From: a virus
IMG/VR virus record: IMGVR_UViG_3300038418_000527
Span: 1-21,203 of that record
Strand: one strand, 5' to 3'
DNA length: 21,203 nucleotides
Every line of letters starts with the position of its first letter. Positions within the stretch are counted from its first letter, which is position 1. This document shows, in pieces, positions 12,086 through 18,267 of the stretch. The translations under genes were made by a program, and so were the position numbers. The notes below the pieces were generated by a model. The model was not told the origin of the DNA, searched no databases, and saw only the letters and a list, made by a program, of their open reading frames with translations.

Positions 12086-12450
12086 GCTCTTTGCTCCTCC
12101 TCCAGCTTCAACTGCCCCAGCAGCTCCGGCATGGTGATCCGCATGATGCTGGCGGCCTGGGAGAGCGACGTCAGGCCCCGGCGCTGGTGCCGGGCCGCGA
12201 ACTCCGCCAATTCCTCCGGGGTTTCCGCCATCCAGTACCCCGGGTCGTATTTGTCGCAGGTGGAGCAGATGGGGTGGCCCTGGCGCCGCAGCTTGCGGAT
12301 CAGCACCCGCAAGGGCGACGTGTCGTTGATCCGGTGATGGCAGGGCAGGTGGTAAACCTTGCGCCACAGTTCGGCCATGCCGATGCGCCGGGGATAGCCC
12401 CGGTGCCACTCCATCTCCGCCAGCAGCCGCGCCGCTAATTCTTCAGCCAT
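12082..12450 (-). CDS. Middle-operon protein with HTH-like region and CxxC
   Basis: A 122-aa protein starting MAEELAARLLAEMEWHRGYP. The middle (SPLRVLIRKLRRQGHPICST, then CDKYDPGYWMAET) looks like a winged-helix module seen in phage proteins, with C62/C65 in a CxxC. The C-terminal helix (LGQLKLEEEQRA) is charged. AGGGGG lies 6 bases before the ATG, and the stop overlaps the next gene (ATGA). A DNA-binding role is inferred from the winged-helix look; the family was not identified with certainty. Confidence 0.72.
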   Translation of the reverse strand: MAEELAARLLAEMEWHRGYPRRIGMAELWRKVYHLPCHHRINDTSPLRVLIRKLRRQGHPICSTCDKYDPGYWMAETPEELAEFAARHQRRGLTSLSQAASIMRITMPELLGQLKLEEEQRA

Positions 12451-12602
12451 AATGACCCCCTCTCGAAACGCAGCCGCCCCAGGCGCCGCAGCCGCCAGCG
12501 CCGCCGCCAACCGCGGCCCACCAGGGCCAGCCCGTAAAGGCCATAGAGCGCCAGGACCCAGATCGCCAGAACCACGCAGGCCGCCAGAATATCCGTTGCC
12601 AT
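12435..12602 (-). CDS. Very small basic membrane protein
   Basis: A 55-aa frame starting ATG GCA ACG GAT, after GAGAGGGAAAGACG. Residues 5-28 form one hydrophobic segment (ILAACVVLAIWVLALYGLYG), followed by an Arg/Trp-rich tail (RGWRRRWRLRRLGRLRFERG). The 3' end overlaps the next start by 16 bases. The good ribosome site and coupled spacing support it being real. Single-pass, N-out or N-in unknown; the function is not recognised. Confidence 0.6.
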   Translation of the reverse strand: MATDILAACVVLAIWVLALYGLYGLALVGRGWRRRWRLRRLGRLRFERGSLWLKN

Positions 12603-12615
12603 CGTCTTTCCCTCT

Positions 12616-12705
12616 CAGTTCCCAGTTATCAGTTCCCAGTTCCCAGAAATCTTTCCCTGCCGTTGCCTTTACTGGCAACTGGCAACTGGCAACTGGCAAC
12701 TTTTC
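12616..12705. repeat. Heptamer array, read-through type
   Basis: Units CAGTTCC, CAGTTAT, then the TTGCCTTTACT spacer and four TGGCAAC units. TGGCAAC is open in every minus-strand frame, so this array encodes a CQLPVAS-type repeat peptide rather than a stop, and extends the frame of the broken gene upstream. Confidence 0.85.
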
Positions 12706-12848
12706 TCAAATGCTCGCCCTCCGGCTCGTACATGCGCTGGCAGCCCTCCTCGAAGCAGCGCCGCAGCTTGCGCAGGCTCTTCCAGCTGGTCCCAGGACCA
12801 GCAGTAGAAGAGGGTGCGCCCGGCATTGACCCGGATCTTTTGGCTCAT
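12629..12848 (-). pseudogene. Small Cys-rich phage gene with a one-base frameshift
   Basis: From ATG 12846-12848 (overlapping the previous TGA) the frame reads MSQKIRVNAGRTLFYCWSWDQLE, then becomes an unconvincing Ala-rich tail. In the other frame the sequence continues SLRKLRRCFEEGCQRMYEPE. Removing one base at about 12777-12782 joins them as WDQLESLRKLRRCFEEGCQR, clearly the ancestral protein. The downstream frame then runs through the heptamer array (KVASCQLPVASKGN) to a stop at 12629. It is either a true mutation, a sequencing error or, less likely, programmed shifting. Confidence 0.65.
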
Positions 12849-13033
12849 GGCTTGGGTTCCTTGGGCTCATGGCGCTGGCAGATAAAGTTCGGCAAGGTAA
12901 AGAAATTTGGGAAGCTGAGACATCGCCGTAAGGGAGAATCCCTGTCGCTCACCATCTTCCCATAGCGGCCCATCTTTGCAGGAGGTTCTTTCCGGGACCA
13001 TTTTTTGCAGGTCCCGCAATTCTTTTCCGCCAT
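12845..13033 (-). CDS. Small zinc-finger-like protein
   Basis: A 62-aa protein. CGTCKKW (C6, C9) near the start and C38/C52 further on could bind one zinc. The form NCGTCKKW...MGRYGKM...C is common in small phage proteins. GGAGGGAAGC precedes the ATG, and part of that site comes from the adjoining GGGCGG palindrome. It is followed with ATGA overlap by the frameshifted gene. Function unknown. Confidence 0.7.
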   Translation of the reverse strand: MAEKNCGTCKKWSRKEPPAKMGRYGKMVSDRDSPLRRCLSFPNFFTLPNFICQRHEPKEPKP

Positions 13034-13043
13034 GCTTCCCTCC

Positions 13044-13097
13044 GGGCGGGTAGAAGCCGCCCCTACTGATCACTGGTTACTGATCACTGATCACTGC
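13044..13097. repeat. Palindrome abutting a heptamer array
   Basis: GGGCGGGTAGAAGCCGCCCCTAC (13044-13066) runs directly into TGATCACTGGTTACTGATCA units (to 13097). The two families meet here with no spacer. The array supplies the CAG TGA end of the 157-aa gene; the palindrome edge lies next to the ribosome site of the following gene. Confidence 0.88.
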
Positions 13098-13564
13098 CTG
13101 CGCCGCTTTTCAGCTCGCCGGTTCCAGACCGGGGCGGTGAGCTGCTCCAGCCCCGGGGCCAGCCGGAAAAACAGGGTGTGAAACTCGACCCCGGCGTGCA
13201 CCACCAGCTCGCGCCCCTCCAGAAATTCGGCGTATTTCTTGGCGTAATCCAGCGAGCAGCCGGCCAGCCGGGCCACGTCCGCGTAGCACCACGCCTCGGC
13301 CTTGCGGGCCTTGAGAATGATGGCCCGCCAGAGCTTCTCCTGCACCCGGTGCCGGCTCCGCTCCAGGCGGTAGAGGGGCGCCCCGGCCGTGAGGCTCACC
13401 TGGCCAGACTTCACCATGACGTGGAGGTAGTTGCGCACCCGGGCCCGGCCCTGCCAATCCGCCCTGGGGATATCGAGGGACTGGCAGATGTCCTCAAAGC
13501 TCGCCAGGCGCTGCCCCGCCAGCACCCCCTTGACCGCCTCGGCGGAGATCTCCGGGGCGCTCAT
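13091..13564 (-). CDS. Phage winged-helix-type DNA-binding protein
   Basis: A 157-aa protein starting MSAPEISAEAVKGVLAGQRL, chosen because its ATG overlaps the preceding TGA. Two HTH-like units are visible: about residues 20-58 (FEDICQSLDIPRADWQGRAR...LHVMVKSGQVSL) and 74-115 (LWRAIILKARKAEAWCYADV, then ARLAGCSLDYAKKYAEFLEG). This tandem winged-helix layout occurs in Mu-like phage proteins of unknown role. The last codons CGG CAG TGA come from the heptamer array. It is in the operon downstream of the MuB-like gene. Confidence 0.72.
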   Translation of the reverse strand: MSAPEISAEAVKGVLAGQRLASFEDICQSLDIPRADWQGRARVRNYLHVMVKSGQVSLTAGAPLYRLERSRHRVQEKLWRAIILKARKAEAWCYADVARLAGCSLDYAKKYAEFLEGRELVVHAGVEFHTLFFRLAPGLEQLTAPVWNRRAEKRRRQ

Positions 13565-13803
13565 TTGGGCGCCCTTTTTTCCTGGAGACGCTTGAGTCGC
13601 CGCTTGCATTCGGCACAATTATCTGGGCTGCCATCTCCCCCTTCCTCAAGAGCCCCGGCAAACATCATGCGCCCGCAAAGAGCATCGGCCGCAAAAAGCC
13701 ACTCACCACGGCTAGATTTGCCATAGATGAAATAATGCGCCTTCCTTGAATTAGCGGGCCAACCCCAACCCTCCCTTAATTTTTCCGCCATCTCAAACGC
13801 CAT
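13561..13803 (-). CDS. Small Cys-containing protein
   Basis: An 80-aa protein. KAHYFIYGKS...ALCGRMMFAG...NCAECKRRLKRLQEKR resembles small phage/actinophage zinc proteins with the H...CG...CxxC pattern (Cys 43, 62, 65; His 23). GGAGGGTGAA precedes the ATG. Coupled by ATGA to the next gene. The role is unknown, but the Cys/His set suggests one structural zinc. Confidence 0.68.
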   Translation of the reverse strand: MAFEMAEKLREGWGWPANSRKAHYFIYGKSSRGEWLFAADALCGRMMFAGALEEGGDGSPDNCAECKRRLKRLQEKRAPK

Positions 13804-13812
13804 TTCACCCTC

Positions 13813-13848
13813 CTTTGCCTTTACTGATCACTGATCACTGATCACTGT
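13813..13848. repeat. Heptamer array after the MuB-like gene
   Basis: TTTGCCTTTACT followed by three TGATCAC units. It starts five bases after the MuB-like stop, on the minus strand, and ends beside the next gene's ribosome site. The TGATCAC units close all six frames. Confidence 0.88.
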
Positions 13849-13852
13849 CTTT

Positions 13853-14620
13853 TCACCCTCCTCCCGCCGCGGCCCTGCGGGCCACCCGCCGCTGCTCCCG
13901 GTCCGCCGAGAGCTGCAGGTTCTTCAGGGCCTGGTTGATCCCGGCCCGGGTGATCTCCCCTTTTTCGCTGACGTTGGCCTTGGCCACCCCCTCCAGCTCC
14001 TCCAGGATCTTGATGGCCCGGCGAAAATTGCCCCCGGCCTGCTGCTGGATATAGGCGGCCAGGTCGGGCGTCAATCGCAGGTCCGCCAGGTCCCGGGCCG
14101 CGGCCTCGATCTCCGCGGCGGCCACCGGCCCGAAGGTGAGCACCTGCCCCACCCGGTCGGCAAACCGCGGCGATTTGCGGCAGATCGACCCCCAGGCCCC
14201 GGACTCTCCCACCAGGATCAGGGGCAGCCCGGCGTCGTGCAGCCCCCGCACCGTATCCAGGAGCCGGGTCGAGCGGATCACCCGGTCGGCCTCATCCAGG
14301 ATCAGCATGTGCAGGCCGCTTTTCAGGCCCTCCACCACCTGGCGCTTGTTGGCCTCAATGGAATGCCCCCGGGGGTGTCCCAGCGCTCCGGCCACGTCCC
14401 GCATCAGCCAGGAGGCGGTCCAGTCCGGGTCGGCTTCCAGGTAGTGCATCTCGGTGTTCTGGGTGTAGACCCATTCGGAGAAGCAGGTCTTGCCGGCCCC
14501 GGTCAGTCCCTCCAGGACCAGCAGGTTGCGTTTGGAGGCCTGGCCGCAGCGGCGCCTCAACTCGGCCACCGCGAACAGCCCCCGGCGGACGTTATCGGTG
14601 TGGATGATTCCCGGTCGCAT
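13853..14620 (-). CDS. MuB-like AAA+ ATPase, target selector for transposition
   Basis: A 255-aa protein. Walker A GLTGAGKT (residues 38-45), Walker B LHMLILDE (103-110) and sensor-like RFADRVGQVLTFGPV are those of MuB/TniB-type ATPases. MuB binds target DNA and activates MuA. The gene lies two genes from the transposase, as the A-B pair would predict, but a MazG-like gene intervenes. GGGAGGG precedes the ATG. It lacks an evident N-terminal HTH of the MuB type, and the C-terminus is short and basic (REQRRVARRAA). The assignment as the transposition ATPase is strong by family and context. Confidence 0.88.
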   Translation of the reverse strand: MRPGIIHTDNVRRGLFAVAELRRRCGQASKRNLLVLEGLTGAGKTCFSEWVYTQNTEMHYLEADPDWTASWLMRDVAGALGHPRGHSIEANKRQVVEGLKSGLHMLILDEADRVIRSTRLLDTVRGLHDAGLPLILVGESGAWGSICRKSPRFADRVGQVLTFGPVAAAEIEAAARDLADLRLTPDLAAYIQQQAGGNFRRAIKILEELEGVAKANVSEKGEITRAGINQALKNLQLSADREQRRVARRAAAGGG

Positions 14621-14905
14621 TTACCCTCCCGTTTTCCCTTTTCCGTTTTCCGTAGAAAGTAACGGGGCATAGGCTGCAATGAGATCCACGATAAACCTCA
14701 TTGCCATGGCCCCCACCTGGATCGCTTCTTCGCAGATTTCATCTGGCGTGGAACTCTTACTTTTGATTTTTTCCCAAAGCTCATCCATTTCTTCAAGAAT
14801 TACTGCATATCCCTCATGAGCAGAATTGAAAGGGCCAAACATATTCATGGCAACTTGGCATTCCTGCATCATTAATTCAGCCGCATCTTTTATTTCGTAT
14901 TTCAT
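14621..14905 (-). CDS. MazG-like (all-alpha NTP-PPase) small protein
   Basis: A 94-aa protein. EGYAVILEEMDELWEKI contains the EExxE metal-binding pattern, and EEAIQVGAMAMRFIVD gives the second acidic helix, both typical of MazG/dUTPase-like all-alpha pyrophosphohydrolases in phages. Such enzymes hydrolyse NTPs or ppGpp-like nucleotides; the substrate here is unknown. AAAGG lies 6 bases before the ATG and derives from the AAAGGC spacer of the heptamer array. It sits between transposase and ATPase genes, abutting the latter. Confidence 0.7.
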   Translation of the reverse strand: MKYEIKDAAELMMQECQVAMNMFGPFNSAHEGYAVILEEMDELWEKIKSKSSTPDEICEEAIQVGAMAMRFIVDLIAAYAPLLSTENGKGKTGG

Positions 14906-14919
14906 AATTTGCCTTTCTT

Positions 14920-14972
14920 TACTTTTGCCTTTTTACTTTTTCTGATAACTGGCAACTGGCAACTGATAACTA
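14920..14972. repeat. Heptamer array at the transposase 3' end
   Basis: TTTTGCCTTTTTACT-type spacer, then TGATAAC and TGGCAAC units. The transposase stop TAG (minus strand) overlaps the array edge GTAGTTATCAG. Confidence 0.85.
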
Positions 14973-16694
14973 CTCCACCACCGCCAACCTCGCCCGGGGC
15001 GCTTCCATCAGGCTCAGCATCTCGGCGTATTCCGCCCGGAACCAGGCCAGGAATTCGCCGTCGGCGCCCGTCAGCTTCTCGCCCCGGGCCTCGGCGCCCA
15101 CGATGGCCTCGTAACGCTCCAGGGGCGTGGCGAAGAGCTTCTCTTGATCGGTCGATCGATCGATCGATCGATCGATCAACTCCACGCCCGCGGCCAGCTC
15201 CTCCAGGGTTTGTAGGGGCGGACCCGTGTGTCCGCCCCCCTCCGGCATCTCGAAACCGCTCTCCCGCACCGAAGCGGCCCGGGGCGGCAGCGCCACCACG
15301 TTGGCGGGGAGCGGGCGCCCTAACTCCGTCCCCGGCGACCAATCCGGCAACGGCGGCCGGGTGTCCTTCCAGGGATCATCCTTCAATAGATTTTCCAGGG
15401 GGGTGTGCGCCACCGTCTTCCAATCGCTGGCCGCGGGGATCACGAAGGGCTGCGCCGCATATCTCCGGCCGTCCCGCCGGTCCTCCACCACGAGGGCCGG
15501 GCTGCCCTCCCGGGTGAGCTGCTGGTAGACGATCACCGGGCACGCCTGGATCTCCTTCACCTGGTAGGGCTTACCCTGAAAATCGAAGACCCCGGCGTCA
15601 TCCAGGGTGCGCCGGAAATCCCGGAAGACCGCCCCAAAGGCCCCGGGGTCGATATCCACGAGCCCCCCGCGCTCCCGGACGCTGGCCAGCCAGGCCTCCT
15701 CTTTGCTCCCCGGCAGGTGCCGGTGGTCCCGCTGGTTGGTGCCGCGCACGAACCACTGGAGCCGCTGCTGCACGTCGCTCAGCTTGATCTCCCGCGTCCG
15801 CCAATCCGGCAGCGCCATGAACAGGCTCTCGAAGCGCCGCCAGAAATCCCGCCAGCCCGTCTCCACCTTGCCGGTGGCCTGGGCCCGGTCCGGCTCGTGG
15901 GTGCGGATGGTGACCGCGCAATCCGCCGCGAAGCGCCGCACCGCGTGGTGCCGGGCCAGGACGCCGTTGTCCATGTAGAGGATCAGGGGGATGCCCCGCA
16001 GGGGCGCGTGGGCTTGTTCCTTGCACCAGGCGAACTGCAGGAAGTCCAGGCCGTCCAGGGCGCTCTCGCCCGGGGCCACCACCACCCGGGCCATGCGGCA
16101 GCCCGAAAAATCATCCACCAGCCCCCAGTACCACAGGCGCTGGCGCCCCTCGGGCGTCGGCTTGTTCTTGCGGGGCTTGGGCCGCAACTTCAAGATCCAC
16201 TCGCCGTTCGACCGGCGGTGCGGATAAAAATGCTCAGACCCCGAGGCGTCCACCTGGTGCAGGTGGTTGGCGTAGGGCGCCTCCCAGCGCACGCCGCGGC
16301 GGGGCTCGTCCCGCAGGCGCATCAGCCGGGCCAGGCGGTTGTAGCTGCCCTCCGGAACCAGGGCCGCCTCCGGGGGCACCCGGCCCCACTGCACCGCCAG
16401 GCTGATGGCGTCTGCGGTGGTCAGGGGGCGCACCCCCTTCTCGGGCGAATGTTTGAGAAGCATGATCTGTCGGCACCATTCCCGGCGCTCCGGCGCCTGC
16501 ACCAGGCCCCGGGTCGTCGGCATCTTGCGCTCGTAGTCCCGCCGGCCGCAGCGGGCCCGCCAGCGGAAGAAGGTGCCCTCCGAGATGCCCAGCAGCGCCA
16601 GGCGAGTCTCCAGGACCGCCCGCTTCTGGCCGTGGGGGGCCGCCTCGTAATCCTCGACGACCTGGGCCAGGACCCGCAGATCAGCTTCGGGCAT
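14970..16694 (-). CDS. DDE transposase/integrase (MuA-type, rve)
   Basis: A 574-aa protein, a little shorter than MuA (663 aa). Residues about 1-60 hold an HTH (LLGISEGTFFRWRARCGRRD). The rve core has D149 (HQVDAS), D242 (LYMDNG) and E278 (ATGKVETGW), a DD(35)E triad. Residues about 330-420 are the beta-barrel part (VFDFQGKPYQVKEIQACPVI). The C-terminal tail, where MuA meets MuB, carries two inserts: a palindrome (GGHTGPPLQ, near 488) and a TCGA tetranucleotide tract (LIDRSIDRSTDQ, near 507). It cuts and joins phage ends during transposition. The start overlaps the small membrane protein's stop. Confidence 0.92.
   Translation of the reverse strand: MPEADLRVLAQVVEDYEAAPHGQKRAVLETRLALLGISEGTFFRWRARCGRRDYERKMPTTRGLVQAPERREWCRQIMLLKHSPEKGVRPLTTADAISLAVQWGRVPPEAALVPEGSYNRLARLMRLRDEPRRGVRWEAPYANHLHQVDASGSEHFYPHRRSNGEWILKLRPKPRKNKPTPEGRQRLWYWGLVDDFSGCRMARVVVAPGESALDGLDFLQFAWCKEQAHAPLRGIPLILYMDNGVLARHHAVRRFAADCAVTIRTHEPDRAQATGKVETGWRDFWRRFESLFMALPDWRTREIKLSDVQQRLQWFVRGTNQRDHRHLPGSKEEAWLASVRERGGLVDIDPGAFGAVFRDFRRTLDDAGVFDFQGKPYQVKEIQACPVIVYQQLTREGSPALVVEDRRDGRRYAAQPFVIPAASDWKTVAHTPLENLLKDDPWKDTRPPLPDWSPGTELGRPLPANVVALPPRAASVRESGFEMPEGGGHTGPPLQTLEELAAGVELIDRSIDRSTDQEKLFATPLERYEAIVGAEARGEKLTGADGEFLAWFRAEYAEMLSLMEAPRARLAVVE
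15152..15177. repeat. (TCGA)6.5 tetranucleotide tract in the transposase
   Basis: Six TCGA units plus TC. It encodes the IDRSIDRS stretch. A gain or loss of one unit shifts the frame, so the tract could switch the C-terminal end. It also makes a dense run of GATC and CGATCG sites. Confidence 0.92.
15211..15237. repeat. Palindrome inside the transposase gene
   Basis: TGTAGGGGCGGACCCGTGTG inverted with CCGCCCC, the single-arm form of the element at 8582 and 7987. Encodes GGHTGPPLQ in the C-terminal tail, leaving the frame open. Confidence 0.85.
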
Positions 16695-16821
16695 CGTCGG
16701 GCTTCTCGGCGTGGGGAGAGGGCAGCTTGTCCACGATCAACAAGGCGCAGCAGACCCAGCCCATCAGGAAGGCCACGCCCAGCACCAGTAAAAGAAGGAT
16801 GATCTTAACCAGCATCCACAT
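16681..16821 (-). CDS. Small membrane protein before the transposase
   Basis: A 46-aa frame starting MWMLVKIILLLLVLGVAFLM, with one long hydrophobic helix (residues 4-29) and a Cys pair, followed by a short hydrophilic tail (DKLPSPHAEKPDDARS). GGAGGCGCAAG lies before the ATG. It overlaps both neighbours (the Cys-rich protein and the transposase). Not recognised; its small size and membrane helix suggest a regulator or antiholin-like peptide, but nothing proves it. Confidence 0.6.
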   Translation of the reverse strand: MWMLVKIILLLLVLGVAFLMGWVCCALLIVDKLPSPHAEKPDDARS

Positions 16822-17053
16822 CTTGCGCCTCCTCCTGGATAAGGCTATGCCAATTTTCCGGGGCAGTCTGCGCCCCGTCCACATATTTAGCCTTGGTTTT
16901 CCAAATCACTCCGCATTTACGACAGACCACGTAGGAAAACGGAGGCCAAGAGCCGTCAAAAGTTGAGTAGCAGCAAGCTCGTTGGATTACCCAGATATTA
17001 CAGGGACGGCACTTGCAACGTCGGCGGCAGCGCCCCCTAAATATGATCGCCAT
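16805..17053 (-). CDS. Cys-rich zinc-ribbon protein
   Basis: An 82-aa protein starting MAIIFRGRCRRRCKCRPCNI. It contains CRRRCKCRPC, then CC and CRKCG, a knot of nine cysteines suggesting two zinc sites. The start was chosen because GGA followed by ten G and AAG lies just before the ATG; a longer frame begins in the heptamer array at 17146 but is repeat-derived and has no site. The G10 tract in the ribosome site could slip. The DAG tail overlaps the next start. Confidence 0.68.
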   Translation of the reverse strand: MAIIFRGRCRRRCKCRPCNIWVIQRACCYSTFDGSWPPFSYVVCRKCGVIWKTKAKYVDGAQTAPENWHSLIQEEAQDVDAG

Positions 17054-17097
17054 CTTCCCCCCCCCCTCCGCGGGCGCCGCAGCGGCCCGCCAACCCT

Positions 17098-17149
17098 TCC
17101 TTTTGGCTTTGCCTTTACTGATCACTGGCCACTGATCACTGATCACTGT
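17098..17149. repeat. Heptamer array after the 87-aa gene
   Basis: TTTTGGCTTTGCCTTTACT spacer, then TGATCAC, TGGCCAC, TGATCAC, TGATCAC. It gives the 87-aa protein its SDQ end and TGA stop. Confidence 0.88.
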
Positions 17150-17399
17150 CCCCCTCCTCCGCGGCCGCGAGCTCCTGTGTTGATAGAACCCACTTTTCCG
17201 CCAGCATTTGGATGAAGAAAAATGCGTCCGCTATATTCGCTCGATTCCACCCTTTCGCATCGGGGCCGGGATCTACTTGGATATTGAAGATGACGCCAGC
17301 ATCATTTAACTTTATGATTAAGGCATCGATCTCTTCTTCCAGCTCTGCGGTTAAATGCCCGCGCTGCTGCCCTGTTTCGTAATATTTGTCCTCAAGCAT
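17136..17399 (-). CDS. Small acidic protein, 87 aa
   Basis: MLEDKYYETGQQRGHLTAEL is followed by a helix (EEEIDALIIKLNDAGVIFNI) and ANIADAFFFIQMLAEKW. It is acidic and mostly helical. No family recognised. The ATG overlaps the TGA of the DUF3102-like gene (ATGCTTGA). The C-terminal DSDQ is repeat-derived. In the early operon between the DUF3102-like and Cys-rich genes. Confidence 0.65.
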   Translation of the reverse strand: MLEDKYYETGQQRGHLTAELEEEIDALIIKLNDAGVIFNIQVDPGPDAKGWNRANIADAFFFIQMLAEKWVLSTQELAAAEEGDSDQ

Positions 17400-18267
17400 C
17401 TTGATCCTCCTCCGCGGCCGCCGCCAGCTCGCTGATCTCCGTCGACAGGTTCTCCAACACCCGGTAGGCCAGCCCCGAGAGCCCGTAGATGGCGTCCCGC
17501 ACCACCTGGGAGGTGGCGATGGTCCGGCGCTCCACGTTGCCCAGCATCCTGAGGCCGTCCAGCACCTTCTCTTCGGCGCGCCTGATCAGGGCCATGGCCG
17601 CGTCCACCGGCGTCTCGCCGGGCACCTGGGCCGCCAGGTCCCGGACCTGGTCCCGCAGCTCGGCGATCTCGCCGGCGGCCTTGGCCGTCTCCCGGCGCAC
17701 CGAGGCCTTCTCCTTCTCCCGGGCCCGGAGCAGGGCCTGGCGCATCTGCCGGGCGCTCATCAGGCGAAGATCTTCCGCGGTGTAGCCCAGCACGTCGCCG
17801 GTCGTCTCGAACTCCTGCACCTCTTCCCCGGAGCAGACCTCCAGCATGGTCAGGGCCTTGGAATAGCCGCCACTCGCCAGGGCGAACTGCTTGAAGTTGG
17901 GAAGTGCAGAGGCGGCGCGGGCGAATTTCATATAGGCATAGGCTCCGGCTCGACTGATTCCAGGAAAATGTTCCTCTAAAATCTGTCCAAACGTCTGGAC
18001 ACTTTCATGCCTATGAATTAAATTCAGCCCCAGGCCCGCCAGGTAGAAGCCGTGCACCCCCTGGGTGAAGCCCGCCTGGGTGCGCTCGATCACCCTGGCC
18101 TCATCGTAGGGCCGCCCTGCTGCAAATTCCGCCAGCTCCCGCTCCAGGTCCTCGTTCCCCTGTTCCGGTGGCACCGGCATCTTGCCTGCGCTCTTTCCCT
18201 CTGCCCCTGGTGGCACAGGCGTCTCGCCTGTGCGTTTCCCGATCCTCGCCACTGCCGCGGTTGCCAT
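17392..18267 (-). CDS. DUF3102-like early phage protein
   Basis: A 291-aa protein. Residues about 40-180 hold a DUF3102/ParB-like helical region (QTFGQILEEHFPGISRAGAY, then AYMKFARAAS, and YSKALTMLEVCSGEEVQEFE). The C-terminal half is a long coiled coil (KEKASVRRETAKAAGEIAEL...VRDLAAQV) and a second helical domain. Residues about 12-34 (TGETPVPPGAEGKSAGKMPV) are encoded by two GGTGGCACAGGCGTC palindromes at the N-terminus. It starts one base before the winged-helix gene's stop. The role is likely DNA-binding or replication-related, inferred from the domain type. Confidence 0.65.
   Translation of the reverse strand: MATAAVARIGKRTGETPVPPGAEGKSAGKMPVPPEQGNEDLERELAEFAAGRPYDEARVIERTQAGFTQGVHGFYLAGLGLNLIHRHESVQTFGQILEEHFPGISRAGAYAYMKFARAASALPNFKQFALASGGYSKALTMLEVCSGEEVQEFETTGDVLGYTAEDLRLMSARQMRQALLRAREKEKASVRRETAKAAGEIAELRDQVRDLAAQVPGETPVDAAMALIRRAEEKVLDGLRMLGNVERRTIATSQVVRDAIYGLSGLAYRVLENLSTEISELAAAAEEDQDA
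18167..18234. repeat. GGTGGCACAGGCGTC palindrome pair
   Basis: Two related inverted repeats (GCACAGGCGTCTCGCCTGTGC and a weaker GCACCGGCATCTTGCCTGCGC) separated by about 18 bases, both at GGTGGCAC. This palindrome is a known dispersed element in many bacterial genomes. Here it lies inside the coding region of the 291-aa gene. Confidence 0.85.

Noticed and set aside
15152-15177. GATC run as a Dam-dependent replication origin
   Set aside because: It is a simple tetranucleotide repeat in a coding region with no DnaA boxes or AT-rich unwinding element nearby.
14902-15342. Minus-strand 146-aa frame within the transposase 3' end
   Set aside because: It is a frame shadow of the transposase and of the TCGA tract, and low in complexity.
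15405-16802. Long plus-strand open frame (465 aa) opposite the transposase
   Set aside because: It is antisense to a clear DDE transposase, has His/Pro/Gly/Arg-rich shadow composition and no recognisable domain.
4790-17149. Possible CRISPR array from regularly repeated short units
   Set aside because: The units are contiguous 7-mers with no unique spacers, and no cas genes are present.
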